Source: JAICYJ01 sp045806525
Lineage (GTDB): Bacteria; Actinomycetota; Thermoleophilia; Gaiellales; JAICJC01
Assembly: GCA_045806525.1 (NCBI GenBank)
Contig: JBJMJD010000022.1
Location: 1-57,363, forward strand
Direction: 5' to 3'
DNA: 57,363 nucleotides
Under the pieces are notes generated by a model. It was not told where the DNA came from. It did not search any database and worked only from the letters and a program-made list of their open reading frames with translations. A program made the translations under genes and the position numbers. Every line of letters starts with the position of its first letter. Position 1 is the stretch's first letter. Below, in pieces: positions 35,861 through 44,757 of the stretch.

Positions 35861-36454
35861 ATGACGCCGCCTCTCCTGATCCGCGAGTCCAGCCGCGTGC
35901 GCCGGGCGCGGATCGTGGTGGCGCCGCACCGGCCGGTCGAGGTGGTGGTGCCGCCGGGCACCTCTGCGGCATGGATCGACGGCTTCGTGGCAGAGCACCG
36001 GGAGTGGATCGAGCGGCGGCGCGCGGCCGAGCCGGAGCCCTCGCTGGGCCTGCAGCGCGAGGGCGTCGCCTGGCTGGGCGGGGAGCCGCGGCCGGCCCCC
36101 GCGGGCGACCTGGATGCCTGGTACCGGCGGCAGGCGCGGTCGATGCTGACCGAGATCGTGAAGCGCGAGGCGGCCCGGCTCAAGGTCAGCGGCTGGTCGC
36201 GCATCCGGGTTGGCGACCCGCGCTCACGCTGGGGGTCGTGCTCGACCCGTGGCACGCTCTCGTTCTCGTGGCGGCTGGTGATGGCCCCGACCTGGGTCGC
36301 CGACTACGTGGTCGTCCACGAGCTGTGCCACCTCCGCCAGATGAACCACTCGCGTCGCTTCTGGCAGCTGGTGGAGGAGGCCTACCCGTCCCGCCGTGTC
36401 GCGCAGGCCTGGCTCAAGCGCCACGGCCCGGAGCTCCTCGCCTACCGCACGTAG
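35861..36454 (+). CDS. YgjP/WSS1-like metallopeptidase (DUF45)
   Basis: 197 residues. The zinc site is VVHELCHLRQMNHSRRFW (HExxH plus a downstream His), and RWGSCS precedes it as usual for the YgjP family. The fold resembles SprT/WSS1 proteases that act on DNA-protein crosslinks, but the bacterial function is unsettled. TAGTCT lies 6 nt before the ATG. Confidence 0.88.
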   Translation: MTPPLLIRESSRVRRARIVVAPHRPVEVVVPPGTSAAWIDGFVAEHREWIERRRAAEPEPSLGLQREGVAWLGGEPRPAPAGDLDAWYRRQARSMLTEIVKREAARLKVSGWSRIRVGDPRSRWGSCSTRGTLSFSWRLVMAPTWVADYVVVHELCHLRQMNHSRRFWQLVEEAYPSRRVAQAWLKRHGPELLAYRT

Positions 36455-36462
36455 GCGCCGGT

Positions 36463-36484
36463 TCATGCGGTCTTGGCCGCATGA
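36463..36484. terminator. Convergent hairpin
   Basis: An 8-bp stem, TCATGCGG and CCGCATGA, with loop TCTTGG between two convergent genes. It can serve both strands. Confidence 0.55.
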
Positions 36485-36512
36485 CGGAGGTCTGAGCCCG
36501 CGCGCGGCCGGA

Positions 36513-37016
36513 TCAGGGACCGGTCTGAGTGGTGCCGGAGGAGTCGGTCGACGAAGGCGGCGGCTCGGTCACCGTCACGGTCACGGTCTCGGGCGGCGCC
36601 GTCACCGTCTCGGGCGGCGTCGTCACCGTCACCGGTGCCGGCGCGTAGACGGTCGCCGCGCTGGTGGCGACGCCGGAGTCCCCGCTTGGCGCGGGCTCGA
36701 TCGCGCCGTAGGCGTAGATGGTCTTGCCGCCGCGGTGGATCACGACCAACTGCCGGCGTACCGATCCCGGCAGCCTGACCACCCTCGTGCGGCCGTTGAT
36801 GACCGTGCGCGCGACCGGCAGGCCCACCGTCACAGTCTGAACGCGGCCCTTCGTGGTGACGACCCGAACGGTCGCGGCACCCGTCTGCTCGATCGGGTGC
36901 GTGCCCGCCTCGGTGCCGATGACGAATCCTCCGAACAGCAGCACCAACAGGGTGACACCGATCAGGAACGCTCGGACAGGGTGGTCGAAACTGCCGTGAT
37001 ATCTCGAGTCGCGCAC
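36513..37016 (-). CDS. Single-pass membrane protein with Thr/Pro repeats
   Basis: 167 residues: a short cytosolic N-terminus, one transmembrane helix (FLIGVTLLVLLFGGFVIGT), an extracellular region and a low-complexity tail of repeated TVT/PPE units (TVTTPPETVTAPPETVTVT) ending in Ser/Thr. The sequence suggests a surface-anchored protein with a flexible stalk. Family unknown. It begins with GTG, 6 nt after a TAGCGT box. Confidence 0.65.
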   Translation of the reverse strand: MRDSRYHGSFDHPVRAFLIGVTLLVLLFGGFVIGTEAGTHPIEQTGAATVRVVTTKGRVQTVTVGLPVARTVINGRTRVVRLPGSVRRQLVVIHRGGKTIYAYGAIEPAPSGDSGVATSAATVYAPAPVTVTTPPETVTAPPETVTVTVTEPPPSSTDSSGTTQTGP

Positions 37017-37068
37017 GGGTTGACGCTAGCACGTCGCCCGTGCGCGACCCAAGCTCACTCCCCCGCGC

Positions 37069-37173
37069 TCAGCGCGGAACGATGCGGCGAACCGTCATCG
37101 TGCCGCTCAACTTTCGCATGCCGGCGGGCGGCGCGATCGCCACCGTCGTCGACATTGCCTGGGACTTCATCAT
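37069..37173 (-). CDS. Candidate 34-residue small protein
   Basis: ATGATG start preceded by GAAGGGGGT at 8-nt spacing, encoding 34 residues that begin MMKSQAMSTTVAIAPPAG and end with a basic MTVRRIVPR, then TGA. A perfect hairpin CCGCGCT-C-AGCGCGG (37063-37077) spans the stop codon and may end the transcript. No homology is recognised. The combination of ribosome site, ORF and terminator-like hairpin makes it worth keeping, but it may be chance. Confidence 0.35.
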   Translation of the reverse strand: MMKSQAMSTTVAIAPPAGMRKLSGTMTVRRIVPR

Positions 37174-37289
37174 CGTTTGACCCCCTTCAACGGATGAACT
37201 CCGTAGGCTCGGGGTAGCGAAGGGTGGGCGCCGCGTCAATCACCCGCGAAGAACATTTACGGTTCCCGAACCTTAGGATCCTCCTGCAG

Positions 37290-39137
37290 ATGCACGAGAT
37301 CGCGGAATTCCTGCGCGACAACCCACCCTTCGACACCCTCAGCGAGGAGGAGCTGGACGAGGTGGCCGCGGCCTGCGAGATCGAGTACGCGGAGGCCGGA
37401 ACCATGCTGCTCGAGCAGGCCGTGAGCACCCCGGGCGTGGCCTGGGTGGTGCGGCGTGGCGCAGTCGAGCTGCTGGACGGCGATCGGGTCGTGGACATGC
37501 TGTCGGAGGGCGAGATGTTCGGGCACGCCTCGCTGCTGTCGGAGTGGCCGACGGCGCTGGCGGTGCGCGCCGCCGAGGATTCGCTGCTCTACCGCCTGCC
37601 GGCCGAGGCGATCCGCCCGGTGCTGGCGAGGCCGGCCGCCCTGCGGTTCGCGGCCCGCTCGCTGGCGGGCCGCTACGAGATGCTGCAGCGCGAGCTGGAT
37701 CCGCTGGCGATCGCCGTGGTCGACCCGGTGCGCCGCCCCGTCAGCCGCCTGCTCCACGGCGACCCGGTGATCGCCGCCCCCGCCGCAACGGTGCAGGAGG
37801 TTGCCCGGCGCATGGTCGAGGCCAGCTCGTCGGCCGTGCTGGTCGACCTCGGCGACGGGTTCGGCATCGTCACCGACCGCGACCTGCGCGAGCGCGTGGT
37901 GGCCGCGGGGGTACCGGCCGACACCCCCGTGTCGCAGGTGATGACCGCCCCCGCGACCACCATCGCCGACGAGGTCACCGGCGCCGACGCGCTGCTGGAG
38001 ATGCTCGACCGCGGCGTCCGCCACCTGCCGGTGGTGAACGCATCCGGACGCGTGATCGGCGTCATCTCCGACACCGACCTGATGGCGGTGGAGACGCGCA
38101 CGCCCTTCCTGCTGCGCAGGGCGATCGCGGCGGCGACCACCGTCGAGGAGCTGGCGGCCGCCGTGGCGCCGCTCCCGGACACCATCGTGGGCCTGCACGA
38201 CGCCAAGGTTGCCGCCGCCTCCATTTCACGGGTGATCGCCACCGTGCACGACGCGCTCACCCGCCGCATGATCGAGCTGGTGATCGACGGGCACACCGAC
38301 GTGGCACCGTTCACCTGGCTGTCGCTCGGTAGCGTTGCCCGGCGCGAGGCGTTCCCCAGCTCCGACCAGGACAGCGCGATCGCCTGGCAGGGGGAGGGCG
38401 ACGACCCGGCGATGCGGGAGCCGCTGGCGCGCATGGCCGCCGAGGTGGTGGCCGGCCTCGAGCGCTGCGGCATACCGCGCTGCCCCAACGGCGCGGTCGC
38501 CTGCAAACCGCTGTTCCTGCACTCGCAGGGCGCGTGGCTGGCCGCCGCACGGTCGTGGCTGGACGACCCCACCGAGGAGAAGGCGCTGATCCTGGTGTCG
38601 CTGATGACCGACGGCCGGCCGGTGTGGACGGCCGAGTCGGTCTGGCGTGCCGTGGGAGACGTGTTCGCGAGCGCCCGGCACCATCCCCAGCTGCTGCGCC
38701 GGCTTGGCCTGTTCGCGCTCAGCGGCCGGCCACCCACGGGCTTCTTCCGCGACTTCGTGGTCGAGCACGACGGGGAGCGGCGCGGCACCCTCGACATCAA
38801 GTCCGGCGGGCTGCTGCCTGTCGTCGACATCGCCCGCTGGGCGGCGATGTCGGCCGGCTCCTCGGAGAACTCCACCGCCGCGCGCCTGGATGCGGCCGAA
38901 CGGGCCGGGACGCTCGACGGCCGCACGGCATCCACGCTGCATGTTGCATTCGAGCTGTTCACCGACCTGCGCATGGAGAGCCAGATCGACGCGCTGCGCC
39001 GGGGAGCGAAGCCGAACGACTCGATCGACCCACGCGAGCTGGCGCCGCTCACGCGCCGCTACCTGAAGGACGCCTTCCGCGCCGTGGCGGAGGTGCAGCG
39101 CGGCCTTGCCAACGAGCTCGGCCTGACCGCGCTATGA
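37290..39137 (+). CDS. cNMP-binding, CBS-pair and DUF294 nucleotidyltransferase protein
   Basis: 615 residues. Order: cyclic-nucleotide-binding-type beta roll (about 1-135), a CBS pair (about 155-275, GFGIVTDRDLRERV and VIGVISDTDLMA), then a DUF294 nucleotidyltransferase domain with LGSVARREAFPSSDQDSAI and a C-terminal DUF294_C helical domain. This is the signal-transduction architecture whose target is unproven. Relatives resemble GlnD-type uridylyltransferases. I prefer the ATG at 37290 (10 nt after TAGGAT) to an earlier in-frame ATG. It overlaps the exonuclease gene by 4 nt (ATGA), a pairing I have met in many bacteria. Confidence 0.88.
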   Translation: MHEIAEFLRDNPPFDTLSEEELDEVAAACEIEYAEAGTMLLEQAVSTPGVAWVVRRGAVELLDGDRVVDMLSEGEMFGHASLLSEWPTALAVRAAEDSLLYRLPAEAIRPVLARPAALRFAARSLAGRYEMLQRELDPLAIAVVDPVRRPVSRLLHGDPVIAAPAATVQEVARRMVEASSSAVLVDLGDGFGIVTDRDLRERVVAAGVPADTPVSQVMTAPATTIADEVTGADALLEMLDRGVRHLPVVNASGRVIGVISDTDLMAVETRTPFLLRRAIAAATTVEELAAAVAPLPDTIVGLHDAKVAAASISRVIATVHDALTRRMIELVIDGHTDVAPFTWLSLGSVARREAFPSSDQDSAIAWQGEGDDPAMREPLARMAAEVVAGLERCGIPRCPNGAVACKPLFLHSQGAWLAAARSWLDDPTEEKALILVSLMTDGRPVWTAESVWRAVGDVFASARHHPQLLRRLGLFALSGRPPTGFFRDFVVEHDGERRGTLDIKSGGLLPVVDIARWAAMSAGSSENSTAARLDAAERAGTLDGRTASTLHVAFELFTDLRMESQIDALRRGAKPNDSIDPRELAPLTRRYLKDAFRAVAEVQRGLANELGLTAL

Positions 39138-39760
39138 GGCGCCGTTCCTGGCGCGACGCCGCGCTGCTGTGCGTGGACGTCGAGCTGACCGGCCTCGACC
39201 CCAAGACCGACGAGGTGATCGCTTTCGGCGCGGTCCCGCTGGACGGCGGCCGGATCCACGCGGCCGGTGCCATCCAGGGCATGGTCAAGCCGACCGCGGG
39301 TCGGCGCACGGGACCCGTCGAGATCCACGGGATCCTGCCCCATGACCTCGACTCGGCGCCCCCGCTGGGAGAGGCGCTGGCGCCGCTGGCCGAGGCAATC
39401 AGGGGCCGTACTCCGATCGCCCACGCGGCCTGGGTGGAGCGCGCCTTCCTGGGACCGGCGCTGCGTCAGGCGGGCGGGCGGCTGCCCCGCGGCATCATCG
39501 ACACCGCGATGCTGTGGCGGCTGCACGGCGTCGTTTCGGACGGCAGCGATCCCGGCTACAAGCCGCTTCAGACGCTGGCCGAACAACTCGGCCTGCCCAA
39601 CCACCACCCCCACCAGGCGATGGGCGACGCGCTCACGACCGCGCAGGTGTTCCTCGCCCTCGCTACCAGGCTGGAGCGGCTCGGCCACGGCACGCTCGCC
39701 GACCTCCTGCACGCCGACCGGCGGGTCGCCACGCACCACCACTTCCCCGGCCATGCGTAG
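39134..39760 (+). CDS. DnaQ-like 3'-5' exonuclease (DEDDh)
   Basis: 208 residues. Exo I is VDVELTGLD (Asp and Glu), Exo II is in THAAWVERAF-like IAHAAWVE, and Exo III is HHPHQAMGDAL with the final Asp. This is a DEDDh nuclease without polymerase, probably trimming RNA or DNA 3' ends. It is coupled by ATGA overlap to the cNMP-CBS-DUF294 protein. Joint function is suggested by the coupling but not known. Confidence 0.88.
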   Translation: MRRRSWRDAALLCVDVELTGLDPKTDEVIAFGAVPLDGGRIHAAGAIQGMVKPTAGRRTGPVEIHGILPHDLDSAPPLGEALAPLAEAIRGRTPIAHAAWVERAFLGPALRQAGGRLPRGIIDTAMLWRLHGVVSDGSDPGYKPLQTLAEQLGLPNHHPHQAMGDALTTAQVFLALATRLERLGHGTLADLLHADRRVATHHHFPGHA

Positions 39761-39776
39761 GTGGGTGGTTCAACCG

Positions 39777-40352
39777 TCAGATGGTCGTGGTTGCCCGCTC
39801 CGTGATCTCGGCCACCAGCCGCGCCAGCTCGTCCGACAGCGGCCCCGGCAGCCGCCGCGAGAACAGCTCCGACAGAGTCTGGTAGTACCAGAGCTGCTGA
39901 TCGACCGTGCTCCCGAACTTGCTCCAGGTGGCCGCGCCGTACACGTGCAGGTCGGTGAGCGTCGAGCGGGCGTTGTGCACCTTGTCCGCGCAAGCCACCC
40001 GCAGCACGGCCAACGGCGCGGTCTGCATGCGATCGATGTACGCCTGCTTGCGACCCTGCCAGGGCGGTTTCGGGCGCTGGTCGGTGTCGCTGCAGGCATC
40101 GACGATGAACGCGACCTGATCGCCGAAGCGCCGGCGCAGCTCCTCCAGGTTGGTGCGGTCACCGCGATCCTCGATCGCGTCGTGCAGCAGCGCCGCGATT
40201 GCCTCGTCCTCACCGCCCCCGTTCTCCAGCACCAGCGCCGCCACCGACATCAGGTGGGCCAGGTACGGGATCGACTCGCCGCCCTTGCGGGACTGGCCAT
40301 CGTGCACCTGGGCGGCGTAGATCAGCGCCTCCTGGAAGCGGTCGGTCAACAT
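39777..40352 (-). CDS. HD-domain phosphohydrolase, (p)ppGpp hydrolase-like
   Basis: 191 residues with the RelA/SpoT-type HD layout: AAQVHDGQSRKGG, PYLAHLM, LLHDAIEDRGD and KVHNARS. These match the small Mn-dependent (p)ppGpp hydrolases (Mesh1/SAH type), with no synthetase domain present. It would lower alarmone levels or act on a related nucleotide. I chose the ATG at 40352. The longer frame overlaps the divergent MFS gene. Confidence 0.82.
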   Translation of the reverse strand: MLTDRFQEALIYAAQVHDGQSRKGGESIPYLAHLMSVAALVLENGGGEDEAIAALLHDAIEDRGDRTNLEELRRRFGDQVAFIVDACSDTDQRPKPPWQGRKQAYIDRMQTAPLAVLRVACADKVHNARSTLTDLHVYGAATWSKFGSTVDQQLWYYQTLSELFSRRLPGPLSDELARLVAEITERATTTI

Positions 40353-40380
40353 CGCCGCATGGTAACTATCCTCTCCGGTC

Positions 40381-41745
40381 GTGCCCGAGGAGCCCCCGAA
40401 CGACGAGCACGGCCACGGCCAGCATGAGGCGGAGCGGCTCTCGCCCATGCCGCCGCTGCCCGAGACGGCGACCGAGCCCGACGAGCCGCGAGGTGTCCGC
40501 AAGCTCACCATCGACCTCGGCCCGCTCCGGCGCCACCGCGACTTCCGGCTGCTGACAGCCGCCCAGGCGATCACGTTCCTGGGCTCGATGGTGACCTACG
40601 TGGCGCTGCCGTACCAGGCCTACCAGCTATCCGGCTCCTCGCTGGTGGTGGGCCTGCTGGGCTTGGCCGAGCTGTGCCCGCTGCTGGTGACCGCGTTTCT
40701 GGGCGGCGCGCTGGCCGACGCCCGCGACCGGCGGCGGATGCTGCTCCTGACCGAGCTGTCGTTCGCCGGCACCTCGACCGTGCTGCTGCTGAACGCGACC
40801 CTGGCCAGCCCGCAGCTATGGCTGCTGTTCGTGGTGGCGGCCGTGATGGCCGGCCTGGACGGGCTCCAGCGACCCTCGCTCGAGGCACTCACCCAGCGCC
40901 TGGTCAGCCGCGACGAGATGCCGGCCGCGGCGGCGATCGGCACGCTTCGCTTCACCATCGGGGAGATCGGCGGCCCCGCGCTGGGCGGCGTGCTGATCGC
41001 GGTGGTGGGGCTCCCGCTCACCTATGCATTCGACGTCGCAACCTTCGCCGCGTCGCTGCTCCTACTGCAGATGATGCGTGCGGCGCCGCCGCCGGTCGCA
41101 GACGCCAAGGTCAGCCTGCACGGCATCCTCGAGGGCCTGCACTACGCGGCGACGCGGCCGGTCCTGCTCGGCACCTACGCGGTCGACATCGTGGCCATGT
41201 TCTTCGGCATGCCGAACGCGATCTTTCCGGCCTTCGCGCACGAGTTCGGCGGCGCCGGCGTGCTCGGCCTGATGTACGCGGCGCCGGCCGTGGGCGCCCT
41301 CGCCGCCACGCTCACCAGCGGCTGGACGGGCGGGACGCGCAGGCACGGAGCGGCCATCTGCTTCGCGGCCGCCGGTTGGGGGCTCGCAATCGCGGTGGTG
41401 GGGCTGGCGCCGGGGCTGGCGCTGGTGCTGGCCGGCCTGGCGGTGGCGGGCGCGGCCGACACGGTGTCGGGCATCTTCCGGACGACCGTCTGGAACCAGA
41501 CCATCCCCACCGAGCTACGGGGTCGCCTGGCCGGCATCGAGCAGGTCGGCTACTCGACCGGCCCGCTGGCCGGGAACGTGGAGGCGGGCGCCGCGGCCTC
41601 GCTGATCGGCGTGCGCGGGTCGATCGTCTCGGGCGGCGTGCTGTGCGTGATCGGTGTCGCCGTCACGGCGGCGCTGCTGCCCGCCTTCTGGCGCTACGAC
41701 GCGCGATCGCGCGAGGCCGAGCCGGTCACGCCCGCGACGGGCTGA
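40381..41745 (+). CDS. MFS exporter, EntS-like (paralogue of the gene at 26911)
   Basis: 454 residues: a hydrophilic N-terminal extension of about 45 residues with His/Glu/Pro clusters, then 12 helices with ALPYQAYQLSGSSLVVGLLGL and the A-motif DARDRRRMLL. Strong similarity to the protein at 26911-28179 shows an in-window paralogue pair. The GTG start follows TATCCT by 8 nt. The 3' end overlaps the next, convergent gene by 20 bp. Confidence 0.85.
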   Translation: MPEEPPNDEHGHGQHEAERLSPMPPLPETATEPDEPRGVRKLTIDLGPLRRHRDFRLLTAAQAITFLGSMVTYVALPYQAYQLSGSSLVVGLLGLAELCPLLVTAFLGGALADARDRRRMLLLTELSFAGTSTVLLLNATLASPQLWLLFVVAAVMAGLDGLQRPSLEALTQRLVSRDEMPAAAAIGTLRFTIGEIGGPALGGVLIAVVGLPLTYAFDVATFAASLLLLQMMRAAPPPVADAKVSLHGILEGLHYAATRPVLLGTYAVDIVAMFFGMPNAIFPAFAHEFGGAGVLGLMYAAPAVGALAATLTSGWTGGTRRHGAAICFAAAGWGLAIAVVGLAPGLALVLAGLAVAGAADTVSGIFRTTVWNQTIPTELRGRLAGIEQVGYSTGPLAGNVEAGAAASLIGVRGSIVSGGVLCVIGVAVTAALLPAFWRYDARSREAEPVTPATG

Positions 41746-42226
41746 GCCGCAGCTCGATGCAGGCCTCCGGCGCGCCCTCAACCGGATACCAAGCGCGAAT
41801 CGCTGCCGTGCCCGGCAGCAGCGGCGGGTCGTGGTGGGCCTCATCGGGAGCCAGCGGATAGGCGCGCACGCGGCCGCTGGTCAGCTCACCCAGACCGAAC
41901 GCGCCGCTGCGCCGGGCCTCGACCAGGTAGAACGCGGCCAGAGCCAAACACGGTAGGAACGGATTGCCCTCGCGGCGGCCGTATCCCAGCCGCGCGTGTG
42001 CGGCGTCGGCGGCGTCGGCGGCCAGCTCCGCCACGACCAGGGACGGCGGGCCGCTGCGGTGCGTTGGTTCGCCCTCGAGCGGTCGCAGGAACACCGCGGC
42101 TGCGGGCGCCCCGGCGGGCCTGAAGTGGCCCGGCATGACCAGGTCGGCGATCGCCGGGTGCAGCTCCAGCACCAGGCTGACCGTCAGGCCCACCAGCCGG
42201 TCGGCGAGATCGTCGGCATCGCTCAT
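41726..42226 (-). CDS. Conserved-looking protein of unknown function beside nitrile hydratase
   Basis: 166 residues, soluble, no motif recognised. Internal features: LVLELHPAIADLVMPGHFRP near the start, FLRPLEGEPTHRSGPPS, and an acidic/proline-rich end. It begins at the ATG at 42226, 19 nt from the start of the nitrile hydratase operon on the other strand, so a shared control region is possible. It overlaps the MFS gene tail to tail. Confidence 0.55.
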   Translation of the reverse strand: MSDADDLADRLVGLTVSLVLELHPAIADLVMPGHFRPAGAPAAAVFLRPLEGEPTHRSGPPSLVVAELAADAADAAHARLGYGRREGNPFLPCLALAAFYLVEARRSGAFGLGELTSGRVRAYPLAPDEAHHDPPLLPGTAAIRAWYPVEGAPEACIELRLSPSRA

Positions 42227-42245
42227 CCGCGGTAGTCTGGCAGCC

Positions 42246-42905
42246 GTGGACGGCATCCATGACATGGGCGGCATGCAGGGGTTCGGGCCGGTCGTGCCCG
42301 AACCGGGCGAGCCTCCTTTCCAGGAGCGCTGGGAGGGCCGGGTGTTCGGCATGTCGCTGACGCTGTGGGCGACCGGCGGCCCGATCGGCGTCATGCGGCC
42401 GCAGGTGGAGCGGATCGAGACCGGGCGCTACCTGGCGTCGTCGTACTACGAGCGATGGGAGCATGCGCTGGAGGTGATGCTGGCCGAACGCGGTGTCCTG
42501 GCTTCCGCCGACGTCGATCGCAGGGTCGAGGCGCTGCGGGCCGGCGGGCAGGCGCCGGAACGCTCCGATCCCGCGATGGTGGAGGCGGTGCGGGCCGACA
42601 TGCAGCCGCGGCCCCCCGCGCGGGCGGAGGGCGGCCATCGCTTCGCGGCCGGACAGGCCGTGCGCGTGCGCCGCATCTCGACCACGGTGCACAACCGCTG
42701 TCCCGGCTACGTGCGCGGCGTCTCGGGCATCGTCGAACGGCTGCTTGCCCCTGACTGGCTGCCGGAGAACGAGGACCTGGGCGAGCAGCGCCGCGCACCG
42801 TGCTACACCGTCTCCTTCGCGGCCTCCGACCTGTGGCCCGACGACGGCGCCGACCACACGGTGCTGGTCGATCTGTGGGAGACCTACCTGGAGGAGGCGG
42901 CATGA
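42246..42905 (+). CDS. nthB: Nitrile hydratase beta subunit
   Basis: 219 residues. MDGIHDMGGMQGFG is the classic beta-subunit start, followed by PPFQERWEGRVFGMSL and the C-terminal SH3-like domain (GQAVRVRR, GYVRG, CYTVSFAASDLW). With alpha it hydrates nitriles to amides. I read the start as GTG, 7 nt after TAGTCT. Its stop overlaps the alpha ATG (ATGA). The beta-alpha-activator order is that of cobalt-type enzymes. Confidence 0.95.
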   Translation: MDGIHDMGGMQGFGPVVPEPGEPPFQERWEGRVFGMSLTLWATGGPIGVMRPQVERIETGRYLASSYYERWEHALEVMLAERGVLASADVDRRVEALRAGGQAPERSDPAMVEAVRADMQPRPPARAEGGHRFAAGQAVRVRRISTTVHNRCPGYVRGVSGIVERLLAPDWLPENEDLGEQRRAPCYTVSFAASDLWPDDGADHTVLVDLWETYLEEAA

Positions 42906-43519
42906 GCGAGGGGCACCACCACGCACGCGAGAAGTCACCGTCCGAGCTGCGCACCATGGCCCTCGAGGCGCTGCTGGTCGAGCGCGGGCTGATCTCGACC
43001 GACGCGGTGGACGCCGTCGTCGAGCAGTTCCAGAACGAGATCGGGCCGCGGCGAGGCGCGCGAATGGTTGCGCGCGCGTGGGTCGATCCGGCCTACCGCG
43101 AGCGGTTGCTGGCGGATGGCACGGCCGCCGCCGCCGAGATGGGCTACGGCGGGGCCGAGGGCGAGCGTCTGGTCTGCGTCGACAACACGCCAGCCACCCA
43201 CAACGCAATCGTGTGCACGCTCTGCTCGTGCTATCCCTGGCCGGTGCTGGGCGTGCCCCCGGTCTGGTACAAGAGCCCGCCCTACCGCGCCCGCATGGTG
43301 CGCGAACCGCGCGCGGTGCTGCGGGAGTTCGGGCTGGAGCTGCCGGAGACGACCGCCATAAGGGTCTGGGACTCGAGCGCCGAGGTGCGCTACATCGTGC
43401 TGCCGATGCGGCCTGACGGCACCGAGCACCTGGACGAGGAGGCCCTGGCCGACCTCGTCACGCGCGACTGCATGGTCGGCGTGGCGGTGCCAGGACTGAC
43501 CGAGGGCGTGGCGGCGTGA
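42902..43519 (+). CDS. nthA: Nitrile hydratase alpha subunit, cobalt type
   Basis: 205 residues. The metal-binding claw is VCTLCSC (104-110), with the Thr that marks cobalt-containing enzymes (iron types have Ser). C105, C108 and C110 bind the metal, and two of them become oxidised. Partner of the upstream beta subunit and downstream activator. All three genes overlap by 4 nt, so they form a tight operon. Amides made here would need an amidase, which I do not see in the window. Confidence 0.96.
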   Translation: MSEGHHHAREKSPSELRTMALEALLVERGLISTDAVDAVVEQFQNEIGPRRGARMVARAWVDPAYRERLLADGTAAAAEMGYGGAEGERLVCVDNTPATHNAIVCTLCSCYPWPVLGVPPVWYKSPPYRARMVREPRAVLREFGLELPETTAIRVWDSSAEVRYIVLPMRPDGTEHLDEEALADLVTRDCMVGVAVPGLTEGVAA

Positions 43520-43731
43520 TCGCCGACCTGCCGGACGAGGCTTTCACCGAGCCCTGGCAAGCGCGGCTGTTCGCGATGGCGCAGGTCGCCTGCCGCAGCA
43601 TGGACCAGCCCTGGGACGCCTTCCGCGACCGGCTCAAGACCGCGATCGCCGATCAGCCCGACCGGCCCTACTACGACAGCTGGATGGTGGCGCTGGAGCA
43701 GCTGACGGGCTGCTCGCCCACGACCACCTGA
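43516..43731 (+). CDS. Nitrile hydratase activator/accessory protein, short
   Basis: 71 residues related to the N-terminal half of the beta subunit and to P14K-type activators (EPWQARLFAMAQVA, then PYYDSWMVALEQL), which load cobalt into alpha by subunit swapping. Typical activators have about 100-150 residues, so this is a short form. The GTG overlaps nthA (GTGA), and its TGA overlaps the ATG of the MBL gene. Confidence 0.85.
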   Translation: MIADLPDEAFTEPWQARLFAMAQVACRSMDQPWDAFRDRLKTAIADQPDRPYYDSWMVALEQLTGCSPTTT

Positions 43732-44690
43732 TGCCGGAACCGACGCTGACCGAGCTCGAGCCCGGGCTCGTGCAGATCACGATGCCGCTGCCGTGGGCGC
43801 TCGACCACGTGCACTGCTACGCGCTGGCGGGCCGCGACGGCTGGACGCTGGTCGACGCCGGCCTCGGCAGCGACGCGACGCTGCGGTGGTGGACGCAGGC
43901 GCTGGCGCAGCTGGGCTCTGAGCCGGTGGCGCGCCTGGTGCTGACGCACTACCACCCCGACCACGTCGGGGCCAGTGCCGGCCTGGCGGAGCTGAGCGGC
44001 GCCCGGGAGGTGGTGCAGGGCCGGCTCGACCGGGCGATGGCGGTGGCCGCCTGGGAACACGGCTCAGACGACGAGTTCGAGGGCTACCTGCGCGACCACG
44101 GCATGCCCGGCGAGCTGGCGGCGGCCTCGACCCGGGCCGAGAGCCGCACCGGCGTGCGCCTGGCAACGCCGACGCGGCTGGTGGACGAGGGCGACCAGGT
44201 GGAGCTGGGCGACGAGTCGTTCCGGGTGCTGCATCTGCCCGGTCACGCCGACGGCCACATCGCGCTGGTCGGGGAGACCAGCGGCCGCCTGCTGGGCGGT
44301 GACGTGCTGCTCGACGAGATCACGCCCAACGTGGGCCGCTGGCCGGACACCGCGCGCGACCCGCTGGGGCGCTACCTGGCCACCCTGCGGCGGCTGTCGG
44401 CGCTGGGGCCGCGACGCGTCTATCCCGGCCACGGGCCTGTGATCGACGAGGCGCCGTCGCGCGCCCGCGAGATCGCGGCGCACCACGATCAGCGCCTCGA
44501 TGCCGCGGCGGCGGCCCTCGCCGAGGGCGCCGAGACGGCCTACGACGCGGCGCAGCTGATCTGGCGAGACGAGCCGCTGGGGTTCCACGAGCAGCGGTTC
44601 GCGCTGGTCGAGGCGATCTCGCACCTGGAGCGGCTGGCCGAGTCGGGGCGCGCACGTGAGCCGAGCCCGGGCCGCTGGCGCCCGGCCTAG
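43731..44690 (+). CDS. MBL-fold metallohydrolase
   Basis: 319 residues with the metallo-beta-lactamase site THYHPDH, then HLPGHADGHI, a GGDVLLDE aspartate and PGHG near the end. The group includes glyoxalase II-like and lactonase-like hydrolases, and the substrate is unknown. Last gene of the nitrile hydratase operon (TGATG overlap), so it may act on a related metabolite. Confidence 0.85.
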   Translation: MPEPTLTELEPGLVQITMPLPWALDHVHCYALAGRDGWTLVDAGLGSDATLRWWTQALAQLGSEPVARLVLTHYHPDHVGASAGLAELSGAREVVQGRLDRAMAVAAWEHGSDDEFEGYLRDHGMPGELAAASTRAESRTGVRLATPTRLVDEGDQVELGDESFRVLHLPGHADGHIALVGETSGRLLGGDVLLDEITPNVGRWPDTARDPLGRYLATLRRLSALGPRRVYPGHGPVIDEAPSRAREIAAHHDQRLDAAAAALAEGAETAYDAAQLIWRDEPLGFHEQRFALVEAISHLERLAESGRAREPSPGRWRPA

Positions 44691-44757
44691 GATGGTTGGT
44701 CTCACGGGGTGCGTGGATGCTCTGCGCAGGAACCTGCCCGTGCGGCGCCACGGTACC

